The notes below the pieces were generated by a model. That model was given only the letters and a program-made list of their open reading frames with translations, had not been told where the DNA came from and ran no database searches. The position numbers and the translations under genes are program-made. Of a stretch of 64,000 bases of DNA, positions 23,862 to 31,373 are shown one piece after another (position 1 is the first letter of the stretch; every line of letters starts with the position of its first letter). Source of the DNA: Propionimicrobium sp. PCR01-08-3 (GTDB lineage Bacteria > Actinomycetota > Actinomycetes > Propionibacteriales > Propionibacteriaceae); the NCBI RefSeq assembly GCF_030286045.1, contig NZ_CP127390.1, forward strand, positions 992,001 to 1,056,000. Direction: 5' to 3'.

Positions 23862-24797
23862 GTGGGAGATGTGCTGTCGGGCTTTTTCACCATCTGGTTC
23901 GTGATCGGCGTCGGATGGCTGCTCGCCCAATTCAGAGTGCTGGACGCCAACGGGCAGCGCGCGCTCTCTCAGACATCTTTCTGGGTCGGATTGCCCGCGC
24001 TGCTCTTCGGGAGCCTGCGCACCGCCCAGCTGGAACGCATCTTCTCACTCAACGTCATTGTCTCGCTGCTGGCGATTTTCATCACCCTGGGCATCTATTT
24101 GATCTTGGCTTCGACGCTGTGGCGGCGAAGCGCGGGCCACAAGGTGATCGGAGGCTTCGCGTCCTGCTACGTGAACGCGAACAACATGGGTCTGCCGATC
24201 GCCGCCTACGTGCTGAAGGACACCAGCTGGGTGGCGCCGATCCTGCTCATTCAGGTGGTCTTCCTGCAACCTGTCGGGTTGAGCATTCTCGACGCGCTGA
24301 CCGCCAAGAAACACGGTCAGCGAACCAGCATGGTGAGCAACGTGACCTTGCCGCTGCGCAATCCGATGACCATCGGGGTGGCAGCCGGTTTGGTCGTCAA
24401 TCTCGCCGGCATCCAGCTGCCGGAGCTGGTGACCTCGACGATCGATCTGGTCGGCGGAATCGCGGTCCCTGCGATGCTGATGGCCTTCGGTATCTCGCTT
24501 CGCACCGGGCCGCTACCCGGATCGGGCAACGCCGGCGAGACGGTGGCGGTGAGTGTTCTCAAGGTGCTCGTCCAGCCGCTGCTGGCCTTCGCGCTCGCCC
24601 GGTTCGTCTTCGGGCTGGACGCCGATGTCACCTTGGCGGTCACGGTGATGGCGGCACTGCCCACCGCACAAAACGTCTTCATTTTCGCGATGCGCGGCGA
24701 AGAATCAGTGCAGCTTGCGCGCGACGTCATTTTCATCTCGTCGTTCGCATCGATACCTGCGGTGACCGGGTTGGCGGCGTTGGTACATATCATCTGA
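23862..24797 (+). CDS. AEC family transporter (auxin efflux carrier type)
   Basis: This 311-residue membrane protein has about ten TM helices and the AEC family layout: an N-terminal five-helix bundle ending with CYVNANNMGLPIAAYVL (unwound Asn/Gly/Pro crossover) and a second bundle with IAVPAMLMAFGISLRTG and VMAALPTAQNVFIFAMRG. Family members export or import dicarboxylates and weak organic acids such as malate. The GTG at 23862 starts the predicted first helix correctly and has no SD, consistent with leaderless translation. It stands alone, ending in a palindrome. Confidence 0.9.
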   Translation: MGDVLSGFFTIWFVIGVGWLLAQFRVLDANGQRALSQTSFWVGLPALLFGSLRTAQLERIFSLNVIVSLLAIFITLGIYLILASTLWRRSAGHKVIGGFASCYVNANNMGLPIAAYVLKDTSWVAPILLIQVVFLQPVGLSILDALTAKKHGQRTSMVSNVTLPLRNPMTIGVAAGLVVNLAGIQLPELVTSTIDLVGGIAVPAMLMAFGISLRTGPLPGSGNAGETVAVSVLKVLVQPLLAFALARFVFGLDADVTLAVTVMAALPTAQNVFIFAMRGEESVQLARDVIFISSFASIPAVTGLAALVHII

Positions 24798-24804
24798 CGC
24801 CCTG

Positions 24805-24825
24805 CCGAAACCGGACCGGTCTCGG
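24805..24825. terminator. 21-bp palindrome after the AEC gene
   Basis: CCGAAACCGG, a central A, and CCGGTCTCGG form a 10-bp dyad (one non-Watson-Crick pair) starting 8 bp after the AEC stop. It could be a compact terminator; the one-base loop also fits a protein-binding site. Confidence 0.45.
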
Positions 24826-25236
24826 AAACCACGCGGGCAGATCTGACTTCTTGTTCCTCGGTAGATCTCGGTGCCCCTAAACCGCGTGCGTTCGTTCTGG
24901 CCCATTGTTGCTGGCCAGCGGAGTTTCCTTGGAAGGTCAGCCCGGTCGCCCCGTCGTGTGGGATCAACGCGAACCGCGCTGCACGGCGCATCACGCAGGC
25001 CCGAAGCAACGGCGGCAATAAAACTAGCGAACCCTCCGGATCATGTTTACTATAGGATTCGTTCCGCTCCGGGCAACCATGCCGGTTGACCGCCCCGGTT
25101 CACGGGTCGCCGGCACCGCATCGCTTGCGGCCTGTCGGCAGCAGCATTTTCAGCGCCTTCACGGCTGGGGACCCGGTTCGCGTCCAAAGCGGGTGGCGGC
25201 GGGTGACGATGCTTCACAAGTGAAGGGAACACGACT
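24826..25236. other. 411-bp intergenic region before the MFS permease gene
   Basis: No gene was recognised here. The only notable element is an AT-rich stretch around 25044-25060 (GTTTACTATAGGATTC) that could provide a -10 (TATAGG or TACTAT) for the downstream permease, leaving a leader of roughly 170 bases. An AAGGGA SD precedes the ATG at 25237. Confidence 0.4.
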
Positions 25237-26580
25237 ATGACGTCGCCAGACGCAGTCGTCTCAGCCGGGAAGCCGGACGAGCCGCGAAAGACCGACGACC
25301 AGAAGAAGATGGGACGCGTCCGCTGGACGATTCTCGCTTGGCTGTTGTTCGCCGGGATTCTGAACTACATGGACCGCTCCTCGGTGTCGATCGCGGCCCC
25401 GCACATGATCGAAGAACTCGGCCTCAACAAGACCGACATCGGCCTGATGGGCACGGTCTTCTCCTGGACCTACGCCGTCTGCCAGCTGCCGGCCGGCTGG
25501 ATCATCGACAAGTTCGGGCCCAGGCGGGTCTTCGCCATCGCGGTGGGAGCTTGGTCAATCGCCACCTCGCTGATGGCTGCCGGTCACAACATGCTGCACT
25601 TCCTGAGCTTTCGCTTCTTGCTGGGTATCGGAGAGTCTCCGAACTCGCCGAACTGCTCCAAAATCACCACCGAGTGGTTCCCGCGCTCCGAGCGCGGATT
25701 TGCCACCGGTATCTGGGATTCCGGCTCCAAGTGGGGGTCCGCCATCGCACCGCCCGTGCTGACCGCCCTGTCGCTGACTTTCGGGTGGCGCGCGATGTTC
25801 TTGATCGTCGGTCTCGTCGGCTTGGTGCTGGCGCTGTGCTTCTGGGTGTTCTATCGCTCGCCCGAGAACGACAAGCGGCTTTCGGACGAGGAGTACCGCC
25901 ACATCCTGACCGGCCGCGATTCGGCCACCGATGACGATCATCCCGAGGTGGTCATCCCTTGGCTGTCCTTCTTCGCGCACCGGCAGACCTGGGGCATGAT
26001 GCTCGGCTTCTTCTCCTCGATCTGGATCTGGAACATCTTCATCACCTTCCTGCCACTGTTCCTGCAGGACACCCTCGGCGTCTCGATCGCGTCCACCGGT
26101 TGGGTGGCCGCGATTCCCTACATCGCCGGCGCCATCGGCGGTATCTTCGGTGGCCGGGTCACCATGGTCTTGGCGCAGTCGGGCCGCAAGTCCCCGTTGC
26201 AGTCGAAGAAGCAGGTGCTGATGGTGGCCTGCGTCCTGGTCGGTGTGCTGCTGCTCGTCGTGCCGAATGTGCACAACCTGGTGGGCGCGATCATCGTTCT
26301 CTGCTTCGCTCTCGCACTGGTGGCTGCCATCCAGTCGCAATCCTGGGCGCTCACCTCTGACGTGGTTCCCGACACCCATGCCGCTCGGTTCGGCGGCATC
26401 ATGAACTTCGGCGGCTACTTCGGTGGTGCGCTTGCCCCGGTGGTGACCGGTTTCATCGCCGACCAGACCGGTTCGTATACCTTGGCCTTCTACATCGCCG
26501 CGGTGATCGCGATGCTCGGTGCGGCCTTCTACGGGTTCCTGGTGAAGAAGCCGTTGGTCGCCATCGAGGAGAAGGCGTGA
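25237..26580 (+). CDS. MFS transporter, anion:cation symporter (hexuronate/glucarate) family
   Basis: The 447-residue product has 12 TM helices and a hydrophilic N-terminus of about 25 residues. Family signatures of the ACS group (ExuT, GudP, phthalate permease) are clear: NYMDRSSVSIAAPHM in helix 1, FSWTYAVCQLPAGWIIDKFGPRRVF for the A motif, GIGESPNSPNCSKITTEWFPRSERGFATGIWDSGSKWGSAIAPP, and the C-terminal half around FGGIMNFGGYFGGALAPVVTGF. It most likely takes up a sugar acid. Its stop overlaps the start of the D-2-hydroxyacid dehydrogenase gene (GTGA), suggesting that the imported compound or its product is handled by that enzyme. Confidence 0.92.
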   Translation: MTSPDAVVSAGKPDEPRKTDDQKKMGRVRWTILAWLLFAGILNYMDRSSVSIAAPHMIEELGLNKTDIGLMGTVFSWTYAVCQLPAGWIIDKFGPRRVFAIAVGAWSIATSLMAAGHNMLHFLSFRFLLGIGESPNSPNCSKITTEWFPRSERGFATGIWDSGSKWGSAIAPPVLTALSLTFGWRAMFLIVGLVGLVLALCFWVFYRSPENDKRLSDEEYRHILTGRDSATDDDHPEVVIPWLSFFAHRQTWGMMLGFFSSIWIWNIFITFLPLFLQDTLGVSIASTGWVAAIPYIAGAIGGIFGGRVTMVLAQSGRKSPLQSKKQVLMVACVLVGVLLLVVPNVHNLVGAIIVLCFALALVAAIQSQSWALTSDVVPDTHAARFGGIMNFGGYFGGALAPVVTGFIADQTGSYTLAFYIAAVIAMLGAAFYGFLVKKPLVAIEEKA

Positions 26581-27551
26581 GCTCGGCGGGTGTCGTCCGC
26601 GAATCGACGAACGGCCAGGTCAAACCGAAACTGCTGCAGCACATCGAACTGCCGTTCTTGTTGACCGACGGACTGGCAGACGATTTCGAGGTGGTCGACT
26701 GGCGGGCGCTGAGCGATTCCGAGTTCGCCCGGATCGCCGGTGACTTCGAGATCCTGCTGAGCAGTGGCGAAGACAAGGTGAGTGCCGAGTTCATCGATCG
26801 GTTGCCGAATCTGAAGCTCATTGCGAACTTCGGCGTCGGCTACGACGGCATCGATCTGGCCGCGGCAGCGAAGCGGGGCATCAAGGTCTCCAACACTCCC
26901 GGCGTGGTGACCGACGATGTGGCCGACCTCGCGGTCGGATTCCTCATCACATTGTCCCGTGACCTGCGTGGTTGCGGCCGGTACGCCGAGTCGGGTGGCT
27001 GGTCGAATGGCCCCTATAAGTGGACGCACAAGGTCGCGCACTCCAAGGTCGGCATCTTCGGGTTGGGACGCATCGGCAGCGCCATCGCCACCCGGCTCGT
27101 GGGTTTCGGTGTCGAGGTGCACTACTGCGATCTGGTGGAGCGTGAAGACAGCGGCTTCGTCTACCACGAGTCCATTCTCGACCTGGCCGGTGCTGTTGAC
27201 AGCCTGATCATTTCGGCGCCCGGTGGCAGCGACACCGATCATCTGGTGGATGCCGCTGTGCTGGACGCGCTGGGCTCCGAAGGCAGGCTGATCAATACCG
27301 CTCGGGGTTCACTGGTCGATCAGGAGGCCCTGATCGAGGCTCTCGACGCCGGACGACTCGGGGGCGCTGCGCTTGACGTGTTGACCGATGAACCGAACGT
27401 GCCGTCGGGATTGATCGGACGCGACAATGTGCTGGTGACACCGCATATCGGCACCGCCACCTGGGAGACCAGGCAGGAGATGTCGTCCCTGGTGATCGAG
27501 AACATCAAATCCTGGCTTGCCGATGGCTCACTGGTCACGCCCGTGATTTGA
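26577..27551 (+). CDS. D-2-hydroxyacid dehydrogenase (NAD(P)-dependent)
   Basis: This 324-residue protein has the substrate-binding domain (LIANFGVGYDGIDLAAAAKRGIKVSNTPGVVTDDVADLAVGF) and a Rossmann domain with VGIFGLGRIGSAIATRL. Catalytic Arg is expected in LINTARGSLVDQEAL, Glu in DVLTDEPNVP and His in VTPHIGTAT. The pattern is closest to hydroxypyruvate/glyoxylate reductases. The GTG start at 26577 overlaps the permease stop, so the two form an operon for a 2-hydroxy or 2-keto sugar acid. A strong terminator follows. Confidence 0.92.
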   Translation: MSSAGVVRESTNGQVKPKLLQHIELPFLLTDGLADDFEVVDWRALSDSEFARIAGDFEILLSSGEDKVSAEFIDRLPNLKLIANFGVGYDGIDLAAAAKRGIKVSNTPGVVTDDVADLAVGFLITLSRDLRGCGRYAESGGWSNGPYKWTHKVAHSKVGIFGLGRIGSAIATRLVGFGVEVHYCDLVEREDSGFVYHESILDLAGAVDSLIISAPGGSDTDHLVDAAVLDALGSEGRLINTARGSLVDQEALIEALDAGRLGGAALDVLTDEPNVPSGLIGRDNVLVTPHIGTATWETRQEMSSLVIENIKSWLADGSLVTPVI

Positions 27552-27648
27552 TCAAGCCCGAGCTCTGGCTCGTCCGACTTCTGATGGACGCTGCGACCGT
27601 GAGTCGGCCGATTGAAGAGCAAAGATCTCGCTCAACCACGATCAACAA

Positions 27649-27682
27649 TGAGGGGCATCCGCCAGCAGGCGGATGCCCCTCA
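27649..27682 (+). terminator. Strong hairpin terminator
   Basis: TGAGGGGCATCCGCC and its exact complement form a 15-bp stem with loop AGCA, about 100 bp after the dehydrogenase gene and before the toxin-antitoxin promoter. Confidence 0.85.
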
Positions 27683-27800
27683 TCGCGTGTTCCCTCAGTT
27701 GACACTCCAGATGCCTCCGGGCCACGGGCACGGTCATGCGTGGGAGTCAGAGCTGCCGAGATGACCTGCGCCGGGCGGTACCGCACGGGCAGGATCGCCC

Positions 27801-27827
27801 TGGACAATGCGGATGATGCGATATGAT
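27801..27827 (+). promoter_or_regulatory. Promoter of the RES/Xre toxin-antitoxin operon
   Basis: TGGACA (27801-27806) and TATGAT (27822-27827) form a plausible -35/-10 pair with a 15-bp spacer, slightly short. Transcription would start near 27834, ruling out an antitoxin start at 27807. Just downstream GATGAGCTGCATC is a small dyad that could be the antitoxin operator. Confidence 0.5.
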
Positions 27828-27860
27828 GAGCTGCATCAAACGTTGTTGGAGGTGATGGCT

Positions 27861-28367
27861 GTGACGACGGTGGCAGATCTTGAGCGCAGCGCCAAGCACA
27901 TCCGTGACGGTGCCGCGAGTGTTGGGAAGGCGCTGGATTCCGTTGACATGCAGGTCAGCCCTGCTCTGGCCCGGTCGATCCAGGCCGAGCGCAACCTCTA
28001 TGACCGCATCGACGGTGAGTTTGGTCTGCTGACCTCACATGAGGCGGGGATGCGTCTGGGATCACGGTCCAGCACGCCTCGCAACCGTGCCTCGCAACTA
28101 CGCAAGTCCGGACGGCTCGTGGGGTTGGAACGTGGTGGCCGCACGCTGTTTCCCGGGTTTCAGTTCGGTAGCGATGGGCAGCCGCTGCCTGTCATCGCAG
28201 ATCTGCTCGCCCTGGCGAGAAGCCACAAGCGTAGTGAGACCGGTCTGGTTCAGTGGTTGTGTTCTCCGACTACCTATCTGAAGGGTGCCCGGCCGGTTGA
28301 ACTGCTCGGCTCCGCGCCGGAACGAGTGATGGATGTGGCGTCCGAAGCGTGGTCGGTCGAGTGGTGA
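27861..28367 (+). CDS. Xre/MbcA/ParS-type antitoxin of a RES-domain toxin
   Basis: From GTG 27861 (GGAGG 8 bp upstream) the product has 168 residues. The N-terminal half is helical with a weak HTH (LLTSHEAGMRLG, NRASQLRKSGRLVGLERGGRTLFPGFQF). The C-terminal part matches the MbcA/ParS/Xre toxin-binding domain (WLCSPTTYLKGARPVELLGSAPERVMDVASEAW). Antitoxins of this type bind the RES toxin and block its active site while repressing their own promoter. The GTGA overlap with the toxin gene, with the antitoxin first, is the usual order. An open frame starts earlier (27807), but it precedes the likely transcription start. Confidence 0.85.
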   Translation: MTTVADLERSAKHIRDGAASVGKALDSVDMQVSPALARSIQAERNLYDRIDGEFGLLTSHEAGMRLGSRSSTPRNRASQLRKSGRLVGLERGGRTLFPGFQFGSDGQPLPVIADLLALARSHKRSETGLVQWLCSPTTYLKGARPVELLGSAPERVMDVASEAWSVEW

Positions 28368-28981
28368 CCTGTCCGCCACCGAACCCGTTCGACCCGCTGG
28401 TCACTGTCCTGGAGTCGGGGGAGTTGCTGTACCGCGTGCACAGCAACCGTTTTGCGTCCACTGAGTTCAATCCGGGATATGGCCGCTCCAGGTTCGCGTT
28501 CTTCAGCGATGCAGATGGCGCCATCGTGCCAGTGATGTACGCAGCCGCCACTCAGGAGGCCGCTGTTGCCGAAACGCTATTGCACGATGTGCCCGTCACT
28601 GGTGGGTACCTGGGATACGACGACTACAGCACAAAGGTGATGACCCGGATTCGCACGACTCGGCGGTTGCGGGTGGCCACGTTCCATGGGCTTGGCCTCA
28701 GGCGGCTCAAGACGGACGCGGCCGACCTCACCGCCAGCCCCGCCTCAACCTATGACACCACGGTTCTGTGGTCCGAAGCCGCACACAAAGCCGGGCTCGA
28801 CGGAGTGGTCTGGATGTCGCGTCAGTGCAATGACGCCAAGGCATACGTGTTTTTCGGAGACCGCTGCGCTGACGCGATCGATCAGGATCTCTCCTTCGCG
28901 CGGATCTTCGAAGGTCCGGACGTGCTGTGGCTGATCGACCTGTGCGCGCCACTGGGCGTCGACGTGTTGCCGCCCTGCTAA
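28364..28981 (+). CDS. RES-domain toxin (NAD+-targeting, MbcT-like)
   Basis: This roughly 205-residue RES-domain protein shows the three family-naming residues in context: Arg in LLYRVHSNRF, Glu in AVAETLLHDVP and Ser in TVLWSEAAH. RES toxins such as MbcT of M. tuberculosis or the Photorhabdus enzyme deplete NAD+ by hydrolysis, phosphorolysis or ADP-ribosylation. GTG at 28364 overlaps the antitoxin stop as GTGA; GTG at 28349 and 28361 are in-frame alternatives. A second toxin-antitoxin pair follows 200 bp later. Confidence 0.88.
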   Translation: MTCPPPNPFDPLVTVLESGELLYRVHSNRFASTEFNPGYGRSRFAFFSDADGAIVPVMYAAATQEAAVAETLLHDVPVTGGYLGYDDYSTKVMTRIRTTRRLRVATFHGLGLRRLKTDAADLTASPASTYDTTVLWSEAAHKAGLDGVVWMSRQCNDAKAYVFFGDRCADAIDQDLSFARIFEGPDVLWLIDLCAPLGVDVLPPC

Positions 28982-29157
28982 GGCTCAACTCGCTCGATCT
29001 CGGCTGATTCGATGTCGGCGATATTGCCGGTGTTTTCCCGCGGGTCCGAGCCGAGGACGACGAGGTCGGCGGCCGCGTCCCGGCGGATGACAGCTTGGTC
29101 GTCCAGCCGGAGCAGCCGGGCGGCGTTCGCGAGGCGGCCCCTTTGACCAACTCGCAC
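28978..29157 (-). pseudogene. Amidohydrolase C-terminal fragment
   Basis: A minus-strand frame of 59 codons, closed by TAG at 28980-28978, reads GRLANAARLLRLDD, then AAADLVVLGSDPRENTGNI and IERVEP. This is the C-terminal cap of metal-dependent amidohydrolases (NPARLLGLDD..., ADLVVLDGDP...). There is no upstream catalytic domain or start; the region beyond 29157 is the promoter of the next toxin gene. It is a remnant of a once larger gene, overlapped by 4 bp by the RES toxin gene end. Confidence 0.6.
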
Positions 29158-29170
29158 CGTTGTTCATAGA
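29143..29170 (+). promoter_or_regulatory. Promoter of the HigB/HigA-like operon
   Basis: TTGACC (29143-29148) and CATAGA (29165-29170) are spaced by 16 bp, 25 bp upstream of the toxin ATG. Half-sites GAAC and GTTC flank the start region (29169-29193) and may be the antitoxin operator. A second -10-like TAAACT lies next to the ATG. Confidence 0.4.
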
Positions 29171-29194
29171 ACTTGTATGGTCTAAACTGTTCAC

Positions 29195-29545
29195 ATGTGG
29201 AGCGTGGATGTCGAGCTGATCGAGGTCTGGCTTGATTCACTTGACGCTGGTTCCCGGAGGCAGGTGATGGCTGCGATCGAGCTGCTGAGGGACCTCGGTC
29301 CTCAACTTGGCCGACCTTTAGTAGACACTGTCTCGGCGTTCCGGCACAAGAATATGAAGGAACTCAGACCGGGCTCTTCGGGTCGCTCCGAGTTACGCAT
29401 TCTGTTCGCATTTGACCCCGAGCGATCTGCCATCATGCTGATCGCCGGAGACAAAAGTGGGGACTGGAAGCGCTGGTACAAGAAGAAGATTCCTGAGGCT
29501 GATGGCCTGTTCGACGACCACCTGCGCGGATCGAAAGGAGAGTGA
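29195..29545 (+). CDS. HigB/Gp49-like RelE-superfamily toxin
   Basis: This 116-residue protein matches the phage-derived Gp49-like/HigB family of RelE-fold ribosome-dependent mRNA interferases: WLDSLDAGSRRQVMAAIELLRDLG, then KELRPGSSGRSELRILFAFDPERSAIMLIAGDKSGDWKRWYKKKIPEAD. The core basic and aromatic residues expected for RNA cleavage (Arg in RILFAF, Lys/Trp in DWKRWYKK) are present. The toxin gene precedes the antitoxin, the usual order for higBA. The ATG at 29195 is close to two possible -10 elements. The antitoxin starts 5 bp after the stop. Confidence 0.87.
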   Translation: MWSVDVELIEVWLDSLDAGSRRQVMAAIELLRDLGPQLGRPLVDTVSAFRHKNMKELRPGSSGRSELRILFAFDPERSAIMLIAGDKSGDWKRWYKKKIPEADGLFDDHLRGSKGE

Positions 29546-29550
29546 TCGAG

Positions 29551-29865
29551 ATGGCATTGAGTTATGAGGAGTATTTGGCGAAACACCCCATGACCCCCGC
29601 AGAGCGCACGGAAATCGACGCACACAAGGAGCGCATGCTCGCGGAGGTCCGCGCCTACCGCCTTCGTGACCTTCGCGAGCAGGCCGGTCTCACGCAGGCC
29701 CAGTTGGCCGAACGCATCGGCGTCGGTCAGAGACAGGTCTCCAAGATCGAAAGCGGTGACCTCGACAACGCGAAGATAGGCACCATCCGTCGCTATCTTG
29801 AGGCCGTCGGCGGCGAACTGACTGTTGATTACGTATTTGGAGACCAAAGAATCCAGGTCGCTTGA
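29551..29865 (+). CDS. HigA-like XRE-family antitoxin
   Basis: The 104-residue antitoxin has an N-terminal helix region and a canonical HTH_XRE domain (LRDLREQAGLTQAQLAERIGVGQRQVSKIESGDLDNAKIGTIRRYLEAVGGEL), ending with a short beta strand segment. ATG 29551 is preferred over the in-frame GTG at 29542 because AAAGGAG lies 10 bp upstream of the ATG but abuts the GTG. It neutralises the HigB-like toxin and probably represses the operon. Together with the RES/Xre pair this makes two toxin-antitoxin modules in tandem. Confidence 0.87.
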   Translation: MALSYEEYLAKHPMTPAERTEIDAHKERMLAEVRAYRLRDLREQAGLTQAQLAERIGVGQRQVSKIESGDLDNAKIGTIRRYLEAVGGELTVDYVFGDQRIQVA

Positions 29866-30095
29866 GCATCGGCATTATCGACGGTCTAGGCCATGTCATT
29901 GGAGACATTTATGCCGCTACCTTTCTCGATTAGGTGACGGATTGATGCGATGGCGGAAAGGCTCGCTTTTGCTTGTGCTCATGATCTCTCATCATCCTCA
30001 TGGTCGGATCGCCACCCGCGAGTGGTCGTCGAATTCGCCCATGACCGCAGGCCGAAGGCCGACCATCCAGCTTTGAAACGAGGACTTGCCAGAAA

Positions 30096-30138
30096 CGTTT
30101 AGATCGATCTAAGCTCTTCTCTTAGATCGATCTAAACG
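30096..30138. promoter_or_regulatory. Double operator of the LacI-type regulator
   Basis: Two identical 14-bp palindromes, TTAGATCGATCTAA (30099-30112 and 30122-30135), lie 23 bp apart. They also sit inside a larger perfect inverted repeat, CGTTTAGATCGATCTAAG and its complement, 18-bp arms separated by 7 bases. The central CG fits LacI-family operators. The site ends 27 bp before the regulator start, implying autoregulation. Confidence 0.75.
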
Positions 30139-30165
30139 CAAGCTGACAATGCCGTGGGGAGTGCG

Positions 30166-31206
30166 ATGCACCGAGTGAGATTGGTGGATGTTGCCGAACA
30201 TGCCGGCGTGTCCAGGGCCACGGCCTCCTTGGTCCAGCGGGATTCACCACTGGTTGCCGAGCTGACGCGCGAGCGCGTCCGCGAATCGATGCGCGAGCTT
30301 GGTTACGTCTACGATCGGTCGGCCGCATCGCTGCGCAGTTCGCGCAGTGGGGTGGTGGGGCTGGTCGCTCCGGAGCTCAGCCACCCCTATCTGACCCAGT
30401 TCGTGACGGGCGCCCAAGAGGTGCTGGAGGCCGACGGGGTGCTGGTGCTGGCCGGAGTGACCCATGACGATCCGGCACAGCAATTGCGGCTCATCACCGC
30501 ACTCGCCGAACGCAAGATCGATGGCGTGCTGGTGGTGCCGGCCAACGGATCGGGCCCGGACGACCTTGGCGATAGCGCGATCCCCCTCGTCCAACTGGTG
30601 CGCGAAGTGCCGGGAGTTGGACGAGACTTCGTCGCGTCGGACAATGCCTCCGGCGGTTATCAGATCGCGCGGCACCTGCTCCGTCATGGTGCAGAACAGC
30701 TCAGCTTCGTCGGCGGCTTGGCCCATTTCTCGTCGTACCTACCCCGGCTTGAGGGCGTCACTCGCGGGCTTGCCGAGGCCGGGATCGCGGCGCCAATGCA
30801 ATACCCGTGTGAGCCCACTCGCGGGCAGGCCCGCGAGGCGGCGGCCCGTGCGATCGCCGACGGGGCCGACGCCTTGATCTGCTATTCGGACGAGATCGCA
30901 TTCGGTGCGCTGGAGGCAGCTCGGCACGCGGGCAAGAAGGTTCCTGACGACCTTCTGGCCACCGGGTTCGACGACGTCGCCGAGGCACGTCATTGTGATC
31001 CGAGCCTGACCACTGTCGCCTCGTCGGGTGAGACGGCCGGACGAGAAGCGGCCCGACTCTTGCTACGGCGATTGGCTGACCCGGACGCGGATCCGGAACG
31101 GATCTTCGTGGCCAGCGCGCTTGTCGTCCGGGCATCGTGCGGGTGCAAAGACGCGACTCCAGCCGCTGACGATAGGCAAGCCCAAAACCAAGGAACGGGT
31201 CAATGA
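30166..31206 (+). CDS. LacI-family transcriptional regulator
   Basis: The 346-residue product has a LacI HTH (VRLVDVAEHAGVSRATASLVQ), a hinge helix region (VYDRSAASLRSSRSGVVGLV) and a periplasmic-binding-protein-like effector domain (SHPYLTQFVTGAQEVL, KIDGVLVVPANG, ASDNASGGYQIARHLL, GFDDVAEARHCDPSLTTVA). The ATG at 30166 follows GGGGAG closely; an in-frame GTG at 30154 has no SD. The double palindrome just upstream is probably its own operator. The CoA-transferase/enoyl-CoA hydratase/GH88 genes 170 bp downstream, in the same direction, are the likely regulon, although no copy of the operator was seen directly before them. Confidence 0.92.
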   Translation: MHRVRLVDVAEHAGVSRATASLVQRDSPLVAELTRERVRESMRELGYVYDRSAASLRSSRSGVVGLVAPELSHPYLTQFVTGAQEVLEADGVLVLAGVTHDDPAQQLRLITALAERKIDGVLVVPANGSGPDDLGDSAIPLVQLVREVPGVGRDFVASDNASGGYQIARHLLRHGAEQLSFVGGLAHFSSYLPRLEGVTRGLAEAGIAAPMQYPCEPTRGQAREAAARAIADGADALICYSDEIAFGALEAARHAGKKVPDDLLATGFDDVAEARHCDPSLTTVASSGETAGREAARLLLRRLADPDADPERIFVASALVVRASCGCKDATPAADDRQAQNQGTGQ

Positions 31207-31373
31207 GACCGGCCGAGGCAAATCAGAGAAACCGTGGCGCGGGAGGCACGTCAATCGCGAATGCCGGTACGGCAGGGCCGCGCCTCGCAGCCGCCCAGCG
31301 GAATCATCCCACAGCAACACGACTAGCAGATTTCGACTCTTGCGAAATCCCTGAAGATTGAGGAGTTCATCAG

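Noticed and set aside
29863-29940. Short TTG-initiated frame after the HigA-like gene
   Set aside because: Only 23 codons, no RBS, no recognisable product.
31207-31373. Possible third operator or promoter between the lacI gene and the CoA-transferase
   Set aside because: No copy of the TTAGATCGATCTAA palindrome and no convincing -35/-10 pair were found.
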